A stretch of 64,000 nt of DNA from Gammaproteobacteria bacterium (GTDB lineage Bacteria; Pseudomonadota; Gammaproteobacteria; Nitrococcales; Nitrococcaceae): NCBI GenBank assembly GCA_030433275.1, contig JAUILK010000002.1, positions 62,001-126,000 of the forward strand. Direction: 5' to 3'. Under the pieces are notes generated by a model. It saw only the letters and a list, made by a program, of their open reading frames with translations, was not told the origin of the DNA and made no database searches. The translations under genes were made by a program, and so were the position numbers. Positions 36,487-45,138 of this stretch are shown piece after piece; position 1 is the first letter of the stretch; every line of letters begins with the position of its first letter.

Positions 36487-36952
36487 ACTCGTTCCAGAAA
36501 GACGGCAATGTAATCCAACCCATTGGCCATTGCCATTCGAACCAGTACACAATAATACACTATGCAATTTCACCTTTCATTCTTTTATTTTATATTAAAA
36601 ACAATAGATTAATTGCAAATTTGCATTCCCTTTAGGAGGTACCCCTCTTGACATTGCCGCAGCCGGCGTATTTAATTTAATCAAGCATTACGCTAGTTAT
36701 GGGAATCCTTTTGATTTCAACTGCTTCAGATATCAGGCCCACCACCCTGATCGCATATCGACACCCCTCTCGTCTTGTCACAGACCTGCCAATGCTCGGC
36801 CTTGGCGGAAGGAAGATAACCGCAACCGCGGGGGAGACGCGCCACAATCCTTCGGCAAGAAACGGGCTGAGCATTGCGCGTATTGGGTCATCACAAACCG
36901 AATAACGGCTTGAGCGAAATAGATAGAAAGGAGCATATACCCCGCTAAGAGT
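36487..36952. other. Regulatory region of the ectoine operon
   Basis: 466 bases between tsaB (leftward) and ectA (rightward). The part around 36575-36640 is AT-rich, then comes a near-consensus promoter at 36648-36676 (listed separately). The leader between promoter and ectA is about 270 nt. It contains an AAAGGAG at 36928-36933 that is too far (about 20 nt) from the ectA ATG to be its ribosome binding site. No regulator gene such as ectR is present here. Confidence 0.5.
36648..36676 (+). promoter_or_regulatory. Near-consensus sigma-70 promoter of the ect operon
   Basis: TTGACA (36648-36653, perfect -35) and TTTAAT (36671-36676, five of six to -10) are separated by exactly 17 bases. Transcription would begin near 36683 and read into ectABC. 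Confidence 0.7.
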
Positions 36953-37471
36953 ATGGAGGCAGCAGTGATCCACACCAAGCCGAATACGGGGGTTCCCATT
37001 ATTCGCCAACCTGATGTCAATGACGGCGGCGGCATATGGCGCGTGGTGAAAGAATCCAACGTCCTCGATCTCAATTCCAGCTATCTCTATCTGCTATTGA
37101 CCAAGGATTTTTCCGAGACCTGCGTCATCGCGGAACTCGACGGCAATGTCGTCGGCTTTGTCAGCGGCTACCGCGCCCCGGCGCGACCCGAGATCCTGTT
37201 TTTATGGCAGATCGGAATTTTACCCAGTATGCAGGGCCGCGGCTTGGGCAAGCGACTCGTGACCAGCTTCTTGCATAGTCCTGGCGCCCAAGGGGCCGCG
37301 CTACTCGAGACCACCGTGGCACCCTCGAACACCGCCTCTCAAGCGCTTTTTCTTGCCATCGCCCGACAGCTCGGAGTCGAATGCCGTATTAGCCCGTGCT
37401 TCAGCGCCAATCAATTTCCCGACTCCGAGCACGAGGATGAAGAGCTCTACCGTATAGGACCGTTGCCTTAA
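36953..37471 (+). CDS. ectA: L-2,4-diaminobutyrate acetyltransferase EctA
   Basis: A 172-residue GNAT acetyltransferase that acetylates diaminobutyrate, the second step of ectoine synthesis. The acetyl-CoA loop is seen in LPSMQGRGLGKRLV (about 94-107), preceded by FVSGYRAPARPEILFLWQIG and followed by LETTVAPSNTASQALF. The start is ATG 36953; GTG 36965 with GGAGG 5 nt upstream would give a protein four residues shorter and may be the true start. First gene of ectABC. Confidence 0.93.
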   Translation: MEAAVIHTKPNTGVPIIRQPDVNDGGGIWRVVKESNVLDLNSSYLYLLLTKDFSETCVIAELDGNVVGFVSGYRAPARPEILFLWQIGILPSMQGRGLGKRLVTSFLHSPGAQGAALLETTVAPSNTASQALFLAIARQLGVECRISPCFSANQFPDSEHEDEELYRIGPLP

Positions 37472-37551
37472 AGCACAGGCACGTGCTTGAACCAAAATGG
37501 CAACCGCCCGCCACGAATTATGTTTAGCAACAAACCAACCGAGGTGCACTC

Positions 37552-38847
37552 ATGGAATTAATGGAGGCGATCGAACGCTACGAGTCCGAGGTGCGTAGTT
37601 ATGTCCGCAACTTCCCAACGGTGTTCGAAAAGGCACAGGGATCCTACCTCTATGACGTCGACGGCAATGCCTACCTCGATTTTTTCGCCGGAGCTAGTGT
37701 GCTCAACTACGGGCATAACCACCCCGAGCTCAAAAAAGTACTAATCGAGTATTTGGCCGGTGATAACATCACCCACAGTCTTGATATGGCAAGCCGTGCC
37801 CGAGCGGAGTTTCTCATGACCTTTCATGAGAAAATACTCAAACCTCGAGGTTTGAACCACCGTGTCCAATTCCCTGGCCCCACAGGCGCCAACGCCGTCG
37901 AAAGCGCATTGAAGATTGCCCGCAAGAGCAAGGGCCGACAGAAGATCATCGCCTTTACCAATGCCTTCCACGGAATGACCCTCGGCGCACTGTCGGTTAC
38001 CGGTAATGCGTTTAAGCGCGCCGGCGCCGGTTTATCCTTGACCCACAGCGACCCGATGCCATTCGACGGCTACATGGGTGAAGGGTTCGACACCATCGAT
38101 TATCTCGATCGTGTGCTGGACGACGGCGGCAGCGGGGTCGATCAACCGGCGGCAGTCATCACCGAGACCGTTCAGGCTGAAGGTGGTGTCAATATCGCCT
38201 CCGTTGCGTGGCTTCGCAATCTGCAGCAGCTTTGCCGCAAGCACGACATGCTTTTGATCGTCGACGACATCCAGGCTGGTTGCGGGCGTACCGGGAAATT
38301 CTTCAGCTTCGAAGAGGCGGAGATCGATCCGGATTTGATCACGATATCCAAATCACTCAGCGGATACGGGCTGCCATTCTCCCTTACACTGGTAAAACCA
38401 GAATACGATATTTGGGAACCCGGCGAGCACAACGGCACGTTCCGTGGTCACAATCCCGCCATGGTCACCGCTAAACGGGCCATCGATCTGTTTTGGAGTG
38501 ACTCAACCTTCAGCCAAGAGGTGACGGCCAAAGGCAAATATATCCGGGAAGCCCTGAAGAAAATGGCAAGCAAGTATCCAGAAACGCTGGGTACGGTCCG
38601 CGGGCGCGGCATGCTACAGGCAATCGAGTTCATGGATAGGGATTTGGCGAGCACCGTCTCGAAAAAAGCATTTAAACTTGGCTTGATTATCGAGACAGCC
38701 GGACCGGCGGATGCCGTGCTCAAGCTCATGCCTCCGCTCACCATCGCACAAACGGACTTGGACAAGGGGCTACAAATCATCGATCGCGCCATCGTCGAGG
38801 CCATGCAGGAACTCGACATCGGAGCACCCCAAGCGGCCGGCCAGTAG
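37552..38847 (+). CDS. ectB: Diaminobutyrate-2-oxoglutarate transaminase EctB
   Basis: A 431-residue PLP enzyme of the class III aminotransferases that converts aspartate semialdehyde to diaminobutyrate using glutamate. YESEVRSYVRNFPTVF is the EctB N-terminus; LDFFAGASVLNYGHNHP, PGPTGANAVESALKIAR, FHGMTLGALSVTGN, LLIVDDIQAGCGRTGKFF and LITISKSLSGYGLP with the PLP lysine follow. It lies 80 bp after ectA and 37 bp before ectC. Confidence 0.96.
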   Translation: MELMEAIERYESEVRSYVRNFPTVFEKAQGSYLYDVDGNAYLDFFAGASVLNYGHNHPELKKVLIEYLAGDNITHSLDMASRARAEFLMTFHEKILKPRGLNHRVQFPGPTGANAVESALKIARKSKGRQKIIAFTNAFHGMTLGALSVTGNAFKRAGAGLSLTHSDPMPFDGYMGEGFDTIDYLDRVLDDGGSGVDQPAAVITETVQAEGGVNIASVAWLRNLQQLCRKHDMLLIVDDIQAGCGRTGKFFSFEEAEIDPDLITISKSLSGYGLPFSLTLVKPEYDIWEPGEHNGTFRGHNPAMVTAKRAIDLFWSDSTFSQEVTAKGKYIREALKKMASKYPETLGTVRGRGMLQAIEFMDRDLASTVSKKAFKLGLIIETAGPADAVLKLMPPLTIAQTDLDKGLQIIDRAIVEAMQELDIGAPQAAGQ

Positions 38848-38884
38848 TCCTCTGTGTAAGGGAAACCAAGAGCAGCAGTTGTCT

Positions 38885-39268
38885 ATGATTTACCGTACCC
38901 TAGACGAATTGATAGGAAGCGAGAACGACGTCCGCGCACCCACCTTCCACAGCCGCCGCCTCTTGCTCAAGTCGGACGGAATGGGTTTTTCCTTCCATGA
39001 CACCATTCTGTTCGCAGGCTCGGAGACCTATATTTGGTACGCTAATCATTTAGAAGCGGTTTACTGCATCGAAGGTGAAGGCGAACTTGAGACCGTGGAC
39101 GATGGCAAGATCTACCCGATTCACCCCGGTGTTTTCTATGCCCTCGACAAGCACGACAAACATTACCTACGCGCCAAGTCACAACTACGTATGATGTGTG
39201 TGTTCAACCCGCCACTCACCGGACGGGAAGTTCACGATGCACAAGGCACCTACCCGCTCGTAGAATAG
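38885..39268 (+). CDS. ectC: L-ectoine synthase EctC
   Basis: A 127-residue cupin that closes the ring of N-acetyl-diaminobutyrate to ectoine. MIYRTLDELIGSENDVRAP is the conserved start; SFHDTILFAGSETYIWYANH and EAVYCIEGEGELETVDDGK carry the metal and substrate residues, and LDKHDKHYLRAK and VFNPPLTGREVHDAQGTYP end the cupin. The frame is open from 38711 inside ectB, but the family start is clear. No ectoine hydroxylase (ectD) or dedicated aspartokinase follows. Confidence 0.95.
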   Translation: MIYRTLDELIGSENDVRAPTFHSRRLLLKSDGMGFSFHDTILFAGSETYIWYANHLEAVYCIEGEGELETVDDGKIYPIHPGVFYALDKHDKHYLRAKSQLRMMCVFNPPLTGREVHDAQGTYPLVE

Positions 39269-39284
39269 CAGCCTGCCAGCCACC

Positions 39285-39340
39285 CCGCCTTGGCGGCCAT
39301 TATCTTTTGGCCCGGGTCCGCGCCTCAGCGGACCCGGGCC
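39285..39340 (+). terminator. Tandem hairpins after ectC
   Basis: A short CCGCC-TT-GGCGG repeat (39285-39296), followed by TTATCTTTT, is joined to a perfect 13-bp inverted repeat, GGCCCGGGTCCGC (39309-39321) with GCGGACCCGGGCC (39328-39340), loop GCCTCA. The first may end ectABC transcripts. The second lacks a T-run on either strand but is very stable, and lies between the convergent ectC and helicase genes. Confidence 0.5.
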
Positions 39341-39476
39341 AGCATACCTTCCCAGCGCCGTACCGCGACGGATGCGAGTTCTTGCTGGCGTCCTGTTTCC
39401 GATAGGCCTCTACGAAAACACACTCAGTGCACCACCCACCGCGAGCGCCTGAACGCAATGTGCTCTATGAGAGCCA

Positions 39477-41423
39477 TCAACCCAGGATGGAGCCATACTC
39501 ACCGAAAAACGTTTGCACATCGCTGATGCAGCGTGTCAGCGGAATCGGGGGTAGACTGCGCAGAAACACTCGCCCATAGGAGCGACTTACCAAGCGGTTG
39601 TCGCCAATGACAAGCACACCGCGATCCGCGCTATCCCGGATCAAACGTCCGACCCCTTGGCGTAGCGCAATAACCGCCTGTGGCAGCTGGAGATCGATGA
39701 AAGGATTGGCATTGCGCCGCCGCAGGGCAGCAACGCGTGCCTGCTGAACAGGCTCCGAGGGCACAGCGAAAGGCAGGCGATCAATCATGACGCAGGATAA
39801 GGCCTCACCGCGCACGTCCACCCCTTCCCAGAAGCTTTGAGTCCCCAACAAAACAGCATCGCCGAGATCACGAAATCGCTGCAACAATTGATTCTGGGAT
39901 AACTGCCCTTGCACCAGCAGTGGATACGGCAGACGCTCAGCGAGAAAGCGTACGGCGCCACCGAGTGCTTGATGGCTGGTAAACAGGAGAAAGGCCCGCC
40001 CACCGCTCGCGTGCAGGACCTGCAACACCTTTTCCAGATAGCGTGCCTGGTAATCGGGTGCATTCGGCGGTGGCAAACCCGTCGGCACATACAGCAAGGC
40101 CTGGCGCGCGTAATCGAACGGGCTCTCTACCCGAACGGTACGCGGCTGCTCGAGCCCGAGTTGGGCTATATAGTGATCGAAGCGCCCGCCCACGGATAAA
40201 GTCGCGGAGGTGAAAATCCAGGCGGCCGGATGCTCCGCCATACGATCACGAAAGGTGGCGGCGATATCGAGTGGCGTCAGATGCAGAATAAAGGAGGTAG
40301 AACCGGTTTCCCACCATGGAATATAACCGGCTTCCTCCTCGGGGGCGAGAAAACGCTGCAATGTGTCGGCGATCTCCACTGCGCGCCGCCAGCAGCTCTC
40401 CAGCCCTTTGCCACGCTGGATCAGCGGCCCGAGCACCGTATGCAGCCTCTGCAACGCTGCAAGCGGAGCTTGTAGTGCTTGCAATACCTCAGACCGTTTT
40501 GATAGCTCAGCCCAGCTACCCCGGCGAGCATCTTGATCCAGCGCAAGACGAAATATTCGCATGGCCTGTTGCAGTTCTTCGGCGGCTCCAGTAAGCGCCG
40601 GCGAGTCGGGCGCCTCGCGCAACTGCTGCAAGCGGGTATCCCGAGCAAGCTCCTTGAGCTGGCGGCTACTCACGGAGCGTCCGAAAAACCGCGCTGCCGT
40701 CTCCGCAAGCTGATGTGCTTCATCCAAAACATAGGCATCCGCGTCAGGCAGCACTTCGCCAAATCCGCCACAGCGCACTGCCCAGTCAGCCATCAGCAGA
40801 TGGTGATTAGCAACAATCACATCAGCTTCCTGGGCTCGGCGCCGCGCCTCCATAAGAAAACACGTAGCATAGACCGGGCATTGCTGCCCGAGACAGCTAT
40901 CCGCTGTCACGGTAACCCGCGCGAGCAGGCCAGGATCGGCCAAAGGCAGCGGCGCCTCGGTTAGATCCCCGCTACGGGTGATTCGCGACCAATCGTAGAT
41001 CTGGCTAAAAGCGGCCGCCTGCTTGGCATTATCAAAGCGCCCCTCCTCAGCAGCCGCCATCAAGCGGTATCGACATAGATAATTAGCGCGCCCCTTGAGC
41101 AGCGCGGCGTGCAACGGCCGCTCCAGCGCTTTGGCTACTAACGGTAAATCTCTATAAAAAAGCTGATCCTGCAGGGTCTTGGTACCGGTGGAGAGCACGA
41201 CCTTACGCCCGGAGCATAAAGCAGGAATCAGATAGGCAAAGGTTTTACCGATACCGGTACCCGCCTCGACGACTAAAGTGGCGCGATCGGCCAGAGCTTC
41301 GGCCACAGCCTGTGCCATCTGGAGCTGTTGAACGCGCGGCTCAAAGCCCGGCACCGCCCGAGCAAGGCAGCCGCTGCCACCGAGCGCGTGCCGACATACC
41401 TCGACGAGATCATGGTGTTGCAC
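39477..41423 (-). CDS. yoaA: ATP-dependent helicase, DinG/YoaA type
   Basis: XPD-like superfamily 2 helicase involved in repair of stalled replication. Starting at GTG 41423 it has 648 residues, near the size of YoaA. The core shows LVVEAGTGIGKTFAYLIPAL (Walker A), VLSTGTKTLQDQL, four Fe-S cysteines (YLCRYR, DSCLGQQCPVYATC), VIVANHHLL, YVLDEAHQLAE (DEAH), then IFTSATLSVGG and QGVGRLIRDSADRG. A longer frame reaches 41480, but the upstream TPR gene ends at 41410; the start overlaps that gene by about 14 bases, which suggests coupling. Confidence 0.9.
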   Translation of the reverse strand: MQHHDLVEVCRHALGGSGCLARAVPGFEPRVQQLQMAQAVAEALADRATLVVEAGTGIGKTFAYLIPALCSGRKVVLSTGTKTLQDQLFYRDLPLVAKALERPLHAALLKGRANYLCRYRLMAAAEEGRFDNAKQAAAFSQIYDWSRITRSGDLTEAPLPLADPGLLARVTVTADSCLGQQCPVYATCFLMEARRRAQEADVIVANHHLLMADWAVRCGGFGEVLPDADAYVLDEAHQLAETAARFFGRSVSSRQLKELARDTRLQQLREAPDSPALTGAAEELQQAMRIFRLALDQDARRGSWAELSKRSEVLQALQAPLAALQRLHTVLGPLIQRGKGLESCWRRAVEIADTLQRFLAPEEEAGYIPWWETGSTSFILHLTPLDIAATFRDRMAEHPAAWIFTSATLSVGGRFDHYIAQLGLEQPRTVRVESPFDYARQALLYVPTGLPPPNAPDYQARYLEKVLQVLHASGGRAFLLFTSHQALGGAVRFLAERLPYPLLVQGQLSQNQLLQRFRDLGDAVLLGTQSFWEGVDVRGEALSCVMIDRLPFAVPSEPVQQARVAALRRRNANPFIDLQLPQAVIALRQGVGRLIRDSADRGVLVIGDNRLVSRSYGRVFLRSLPPIPLTRCISDVQTFFGEYGSILG

Positions 41424-41913
41424 TGGAATTGGCAAGCTTGGCCGCCCAGGCGCGCGCCTGCCTCGCTCCGGCCTCGTCACCCTGCAGTTGGCGAGCGGCG
41501 CCGATTAACACCCAATTCTGGCGCTTGAGTTCGGCATCGTTACCCGCCAGCGCAATTGATTTTAGCGCCAAACTCTCGGCCTGAGCGTATTGCCCTTGCC
41601 GATACCGAACCACCGCTAAATTCTGCCAGATTATGGCGTTGCGCGGCACGATGCGCAGGGCACGCTCCAGATAAGCAACCGCACGATCATGCTCACCGGC
41701 CGCGGAGCTATCCTCAGCCCGAGCTACCAGATCGTGCACCGCTGCGGGCATAACGACTTTACGCTCACCTGAAGCAGACGGGCGCGGTTGCTCACCGGTC
41801 TCAGCAGGTATTGGCAGGGACACAGGGCCTCCCGAGGGGGGCATAGCGCAGCCGGTGAACAAGCCGAGCACCAAACCGGCCAGTGGCCAACGCGGGGCAA
41901 CTCCTGTGCCCAT
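41410..41913 (-). CDS. TPR-containing lipoprotein
   Basis: A 167-residue protein with a lipoprotein signal (LVLGLFTGC, lipidated Cys near 22), a Pro/Ser-rich linker and two to three tetratricopeptide repeats (about 60-165: AEDSSAAGEHDRAVAYLERAL, NLAVVRYRQGQYAQAESLAL, and a degenerate third). Such proteins often scaffold envelope enzymes. It overlaps the stop of the PBP1B gene by one base (A of ATG) and the start of the helicase gene, so it sits in the middle of a tightly packed transcript. A role with PBP1B is inference. Confidence 0.82.
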   Translation of the reverse strand: MGTGVAPRWPLAGLVLGLFTGCAMPPSGGPVSLPIPAETGEQPRPSASGERKVVMPAAVHDLVARAEDSSAAGEHDRAVAYLERALRIVPRNAIIWQNLAVVRYRQGQYAQAESLALKSIALAGNDAELKRQNWVLIGAARQLQGDEAGARQARAWAAKLANSSATP

Positions 41914-44228
41914 CAGTTGAATAATCTCCTTACCCAGTTCATCGCTCGATCGACCTCACTCGCCGAACGGGCGCACTCCGAGGTACCATCCGGTGCGCTA
42001 TCCTGGATATACGGCAACTCTACGACATGCTCACAATGCGCAGTGGCGAGCGCCCCCGTTTGCGCATCAATCCAACGCCTTCGCACCCGCTGCGGCGGAT
42101 TAGGCTCGAATGCCTGCAGCGGCAATTGCGCCATCATATCACCCCAGATCTGCATCGCGCCGCTCGCACCAGTTAATCCGATCCGACCGTTGTCGTCCCG
42201 CCCCACCCAGACTACGCCGAGCCGCTGTCCAGTAAAACCGGCGAACCAACTATCGCGGGTATCGTCGGTGGTGCCAGTCTTGCCAGCTACGTAAAGCTTC
42301 GGCGGCAACCATCGAGACAGTCCGCGCGCGGTTCCTTGCCGCACTACTTCCTGCAAACCATATCGCAGCAGATAAATCGGGCCTGGATCGAACGCCCGCG
42401 CGACCTTGAGTGGATAGTGACTCAAAACTTCGTAATCCGGCGTCATAACAGCTCGCACCGCTCGCAGCGGGGTGCGAAATCCACCCGAAGCAATCGTCTC
42501 ATACATCCTGGTCACCTCGAGCGGGGTGAACTGAACGGCACCCAATAACAGGGATGGATACACCGTAGCCGGCACCTGCCCCCCCAGCCGTTGGATGGTG
42601 TCAGCTACCGCCCGCAGCCCGACCTCCAATCCCAGTCTCACAGTTGGAACGTTATAGGAATGCGCCAGCGCCGACCACAGCGGCACCCTGCCATGGTGCT
42701 TGCGATCGTAATTGCGCGGCGTCCAAATTTGACCATTGGCATTTTGGAGAGTAATAGGCGTATCCGATAGCAAGCTGCCGAGACCAAAGCGTTGGGGCCG
42801 CTCCAGGGCTGTGAGATAGACGGCCGGTTTGATCAGCGAACCGACCTGGCGCCGGGCATCCAAAGCCCGATTGAATCCAGCATAGCGCGCGTCGTGCCCC
42901 CCCACGACGGCCTCTACTTCGCCATCCTCCACGGTGGCCACGATCACAGCCCCCTCGGTGCCTGACAACCAACGCCGAACCCGCTTGGCCAACGCCTGCT
43001 CCGCGGCGTGCTGCACCGCAGGCGCCAGCGTAGTAAAGATGAGCAACCCCTCGGAGGTCAAATCCTCGTAGCGATAGTCGCGGCGCAAGTGGCGTTTGAC
43101 CAAATCCATGAAGGCTGGGAATGCCGTGTTGCTGCTCGGTGGCCGAGACACCACTCCAAGCGGTTGACGCTTCGCCCGTTGAGCTTCAGCACTCGATGCA
43201 AAGCCCTGCTCACGCATGGCGTCAAGAACCCGGTTACGCCGCGCCCGAGCGCGCTCCGGATACCGACGCGGGTTATAATATGAAGGCCCTTTGACTAACC
43301 CTACTAACAGTGCCTGCTGCTCGAGAGCAAGCTGATCGAGTGGCTGGTCGAAATAGTATCGGCTGGCAAGACCAAAACCATGCACCGCCCGATTTCCGTC
43401 CTGGGCGAGATAAACTTCGTTGAGGTAGGCCTCCAGAATGGCGCGCTTACTGTAGCGCAGCTCCAACAGAACCGCCATGACCGCTTCATTGAGCTTGCGC
43501 CAGAGCGTGCGCTCATTGCTGAGAAAATAATTCTTCACCAATTGCTGGGTCAACGTGCTGCCACCCTGTACCCAGCGCCCGGCCCGGATATCAGCTATGA
43601 GTGCACGGGCAATACCGGGCAGAGAGATGCCGTGATGCTGTAAAAACCGATGATCCTCGACGGCGATCAGCGCCTCCACCAGCGGTTGCGGCACCTGATC
43701 CAAGCGAATCAGAATGCGATCCTCGCGCCGGGCAGGATAGATGTTCGCTATATGGGCCGGATCCAACCGGACCAGAGGCAAAGATGTGCCATCTCGGGCA
43801 TTGCGCACCACCGCTACGCGGCCATCCCCGCCGAAGCGCACATGCAAAACTCGCGCAGGCTCTCCTCCGTCCCAGAATCGAAAAGCCCGGGTGTGGACTC
43901 GGAAGGAACCGCCCTGATGAGCATACGAACCAGGCTGCTCCACATTCGTCGATTCGCGGTAGCCGGCAGCCCGCAACTCGACCAAAAAGTTCTCTGGGCT
44001 CAGCCGCTCGCCTGGGAACAGTTCGAGCGGACGGGCGAAAACTCGGGCCGGGATAGCCCAGCGCTTGCCTTCAAACTCGTTGACGATACGACGATTTAAC
44101 CAAAATGTGTAGGCGGCGCCGCCGGCTATCAAAAGCAACAAGAGAAACAGCAACAAACGCCGCAACGATCGACCACTCCGAGGCCGATTTTGTTTGCGAT
44201 TAGGCTGCTTGCGCCGACGCTTCGCCAT
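41913..44228 (-). CDS. mrcB: Penicillin-binding protein 1B
   Basis: A 771-residue bifunctional peptidoglycan synthase. A basic cytosolic tail and one transmembrane helix (about 23-42) are followed by a UB2H-like region, the GT51 glycosyltransferase (VEDHRFLQHHG and GGSTLTQQLVKNYFL) and the transpeptidase with SLIKP (catalytic Ser near 464), HSYNVP and KTGTT. Gene order dsbB-mrcB-TPR-helicase is tightly spaced. The start is ATG at 44228, 31 bp after the dsbB stop. Confidence 0.94.
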   Translation of the reverse strand: MAKRRRKQPNRKQNRPRSGRSLRRLLLFLLLLLIAGGAAYTFWLNRRIVNEFEGKRWAIPARVFARPLELFPGERLSPENFLVELRAAGYRESTNVEQPGSYAHQGGSFRVHTRAFRFWDGGEPARVLHVRFGGDGRVAVVRNARDGTSLPLVRLDPAHIANIYPARREDRILIRLDQVPQPLVEALIAVEDHRFLQHHGISLPGIARALIADIRAGRWVQGGSTLTQQLVKNYFLSNERTLWRKLNEAVMAVLLELRYSKRAILEAYLNEVYLAQDGNRAVHGFGLASRYYFDQPLDQLALEQQALLVGLVKGPSYYNPRRYPERARARRNRVLDAMREQGFASSAEAQRAKRQPLGVVSRPPSSNTAFPAFMDLVKRHLRRDYRYEDLTSEGLLIFTTLAPAVQHAAEQALAKRVRRWLSGTEGAVIVATVEDGEVEAVVGGHDARYAGFNRALDARRQVGSLIKPAVYLTALERPQRFGLGSLLSDTPITLQNANGQIWTPRNYDRKHHGRVPLWSALAHSYNVPTVRLGLEVGLRAVADTIQRLGGQVPATVYPSLLLGAVQFTPLEVTRMYETIASGGFRTPLRAVRAVMTPDYEVLSHYPLKVARAFDPGPIYLLRYGLQEVVRQGTARGLSRWLPPKLYVAGKTGTTDDTRDSWFAGFTGQRLGVVWVGRDDNGRIGLTGASGAMQIWGDMMAQLPLQAFEPNPPQRVRRRWIDAQTGALATAHCEHVVELPYIQDSAPDGTSECARSASEVDRAMNWVRRLFN

Positions 44229-44258
44229 GGCTTGGAAAGCTCTGATGCAACGCCCGCG

Positions 44259-44783
44259 TCAACGGGAAAAGCCGAACGGATGCAATCGCGGACGCCCCCA
44301 ATTCACCAGCGCACCGGCCACACCGAGGGCGACGAAACCCGTCAGGCTCCAAGCCGGAAGGGAAATCCCCAACAGGCGATCCACTTGCGCGCATTCACCC
44401 GAGCCCTGCAGCACCATACGCACAGCCTCTCCGACTGAGAACGTCTCGAATAGGTAGTCCAGACCCGGTCCACACGCTGGAATCTGATCCGGGGGCAACG
44501 ATTGAATCCATATATGGCGCCCGGCCAGCCCACTTCCTACAGTCGCGATGGCGAGCAGCACCAAGGCATAAACACGGGCGCCACCCCGAAGCGGCGCGCG
44601 CACCCCCGCAATAAGGAATGCACCGCCCAGTACAAAGAATCCAATACGCTGGAATACACACAGCGGACACGGTTCCATGCCGCGTACGAACTGCAGATAA
44701 TAGGCAAAGACCAACAAAGCCGCACAAACTGCAGCGCCAACCAGATTCAGGGGCCGACGCCAACCGACTAATCCTTCAAGCAT
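44259..44783 (-). CDS. dsbB: Disulfide bond formation protein DsbB
   Basis: A 174-residue inner-membrane protein that reoxidises DsbA and passes electrons to quinones. Four transmembrane segments are seen. The first cysteine pair is PCPLCVFQRIGFF (Cys40/Cys43 with the quinone-binding Arg after), the second is the Cys in IPACGP with the Cys in GSGECAQVDRLLG. ATG 44783 gives the usual DsbB length; the frame is open to 44891, and ATG 44822 is an alternative with a longer tail. Neither has a strong ribosome binding site. Confidence 0.9.
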   Translation of the reverse strand: MLEGLVGWRRPLNLVGAAVCAALLVFAYYLQFVRGMEPCPLCVFQRIGFFVLGGAFLIAGVRAPLRGGARVYALVLLAIATVGSGLAGRHIWIQSLPPDQIPACGPGLDYLFETFSVGEAVRMVLQGSGECAQVDRLLGISLPAWSLTGFVALGVAGALVNWGRPRLHPFGFSR

Positions 44784-45138
44784 AATCTTCGTGACGTCGT
44801 CTGCTACAGAAAGTTCGGCCATATTACCAGAACTCTGCCCCAGACCCAGTTCCAGCGGTTTGTCCAGAATCAATGGATTCCTTTCTTCCATACGCTATAG
44901 TATGGATTCGAGCAAATCCAGCTTGCGAAGGGGGAAAAGAGATTCCCTGCTTTGCCTTGACTGGGCCGGAAACGGGCTCCGACGCCGGCTCCATCCCGGA
45001 TACGGGGATCGTTTGCAAAGGGATTTGCAACGGAGTTTGGTTCCAGAGTCCAAGGGTGAACTCTCTACCACACGCGACGGTGAGATACTCTGATATTGCA
45101 GAACCGTCACTCAAGGAGAAACGATACCGATCATCGAT
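44784..45138. other. Region between dsbB and the REC-GGDEF gene
   Basis: 355 bases. The dsbB frame stays open through 44891, so the first 100 bases may be coding. The remainder holds no recognised gene. Repeated purine-rich words (GGGGGAAAAGAG, GGGATTTGC) are present but form no clear hairpin or promoter. Confidence 0.35.

Noticed and set aside
36677-37009. 110-codon minus-strand frame over the ect promoter and ectA start
   Set aside because: No ribosome binding site or domain; overlaps the promoter region and ectA in the opposite direction.
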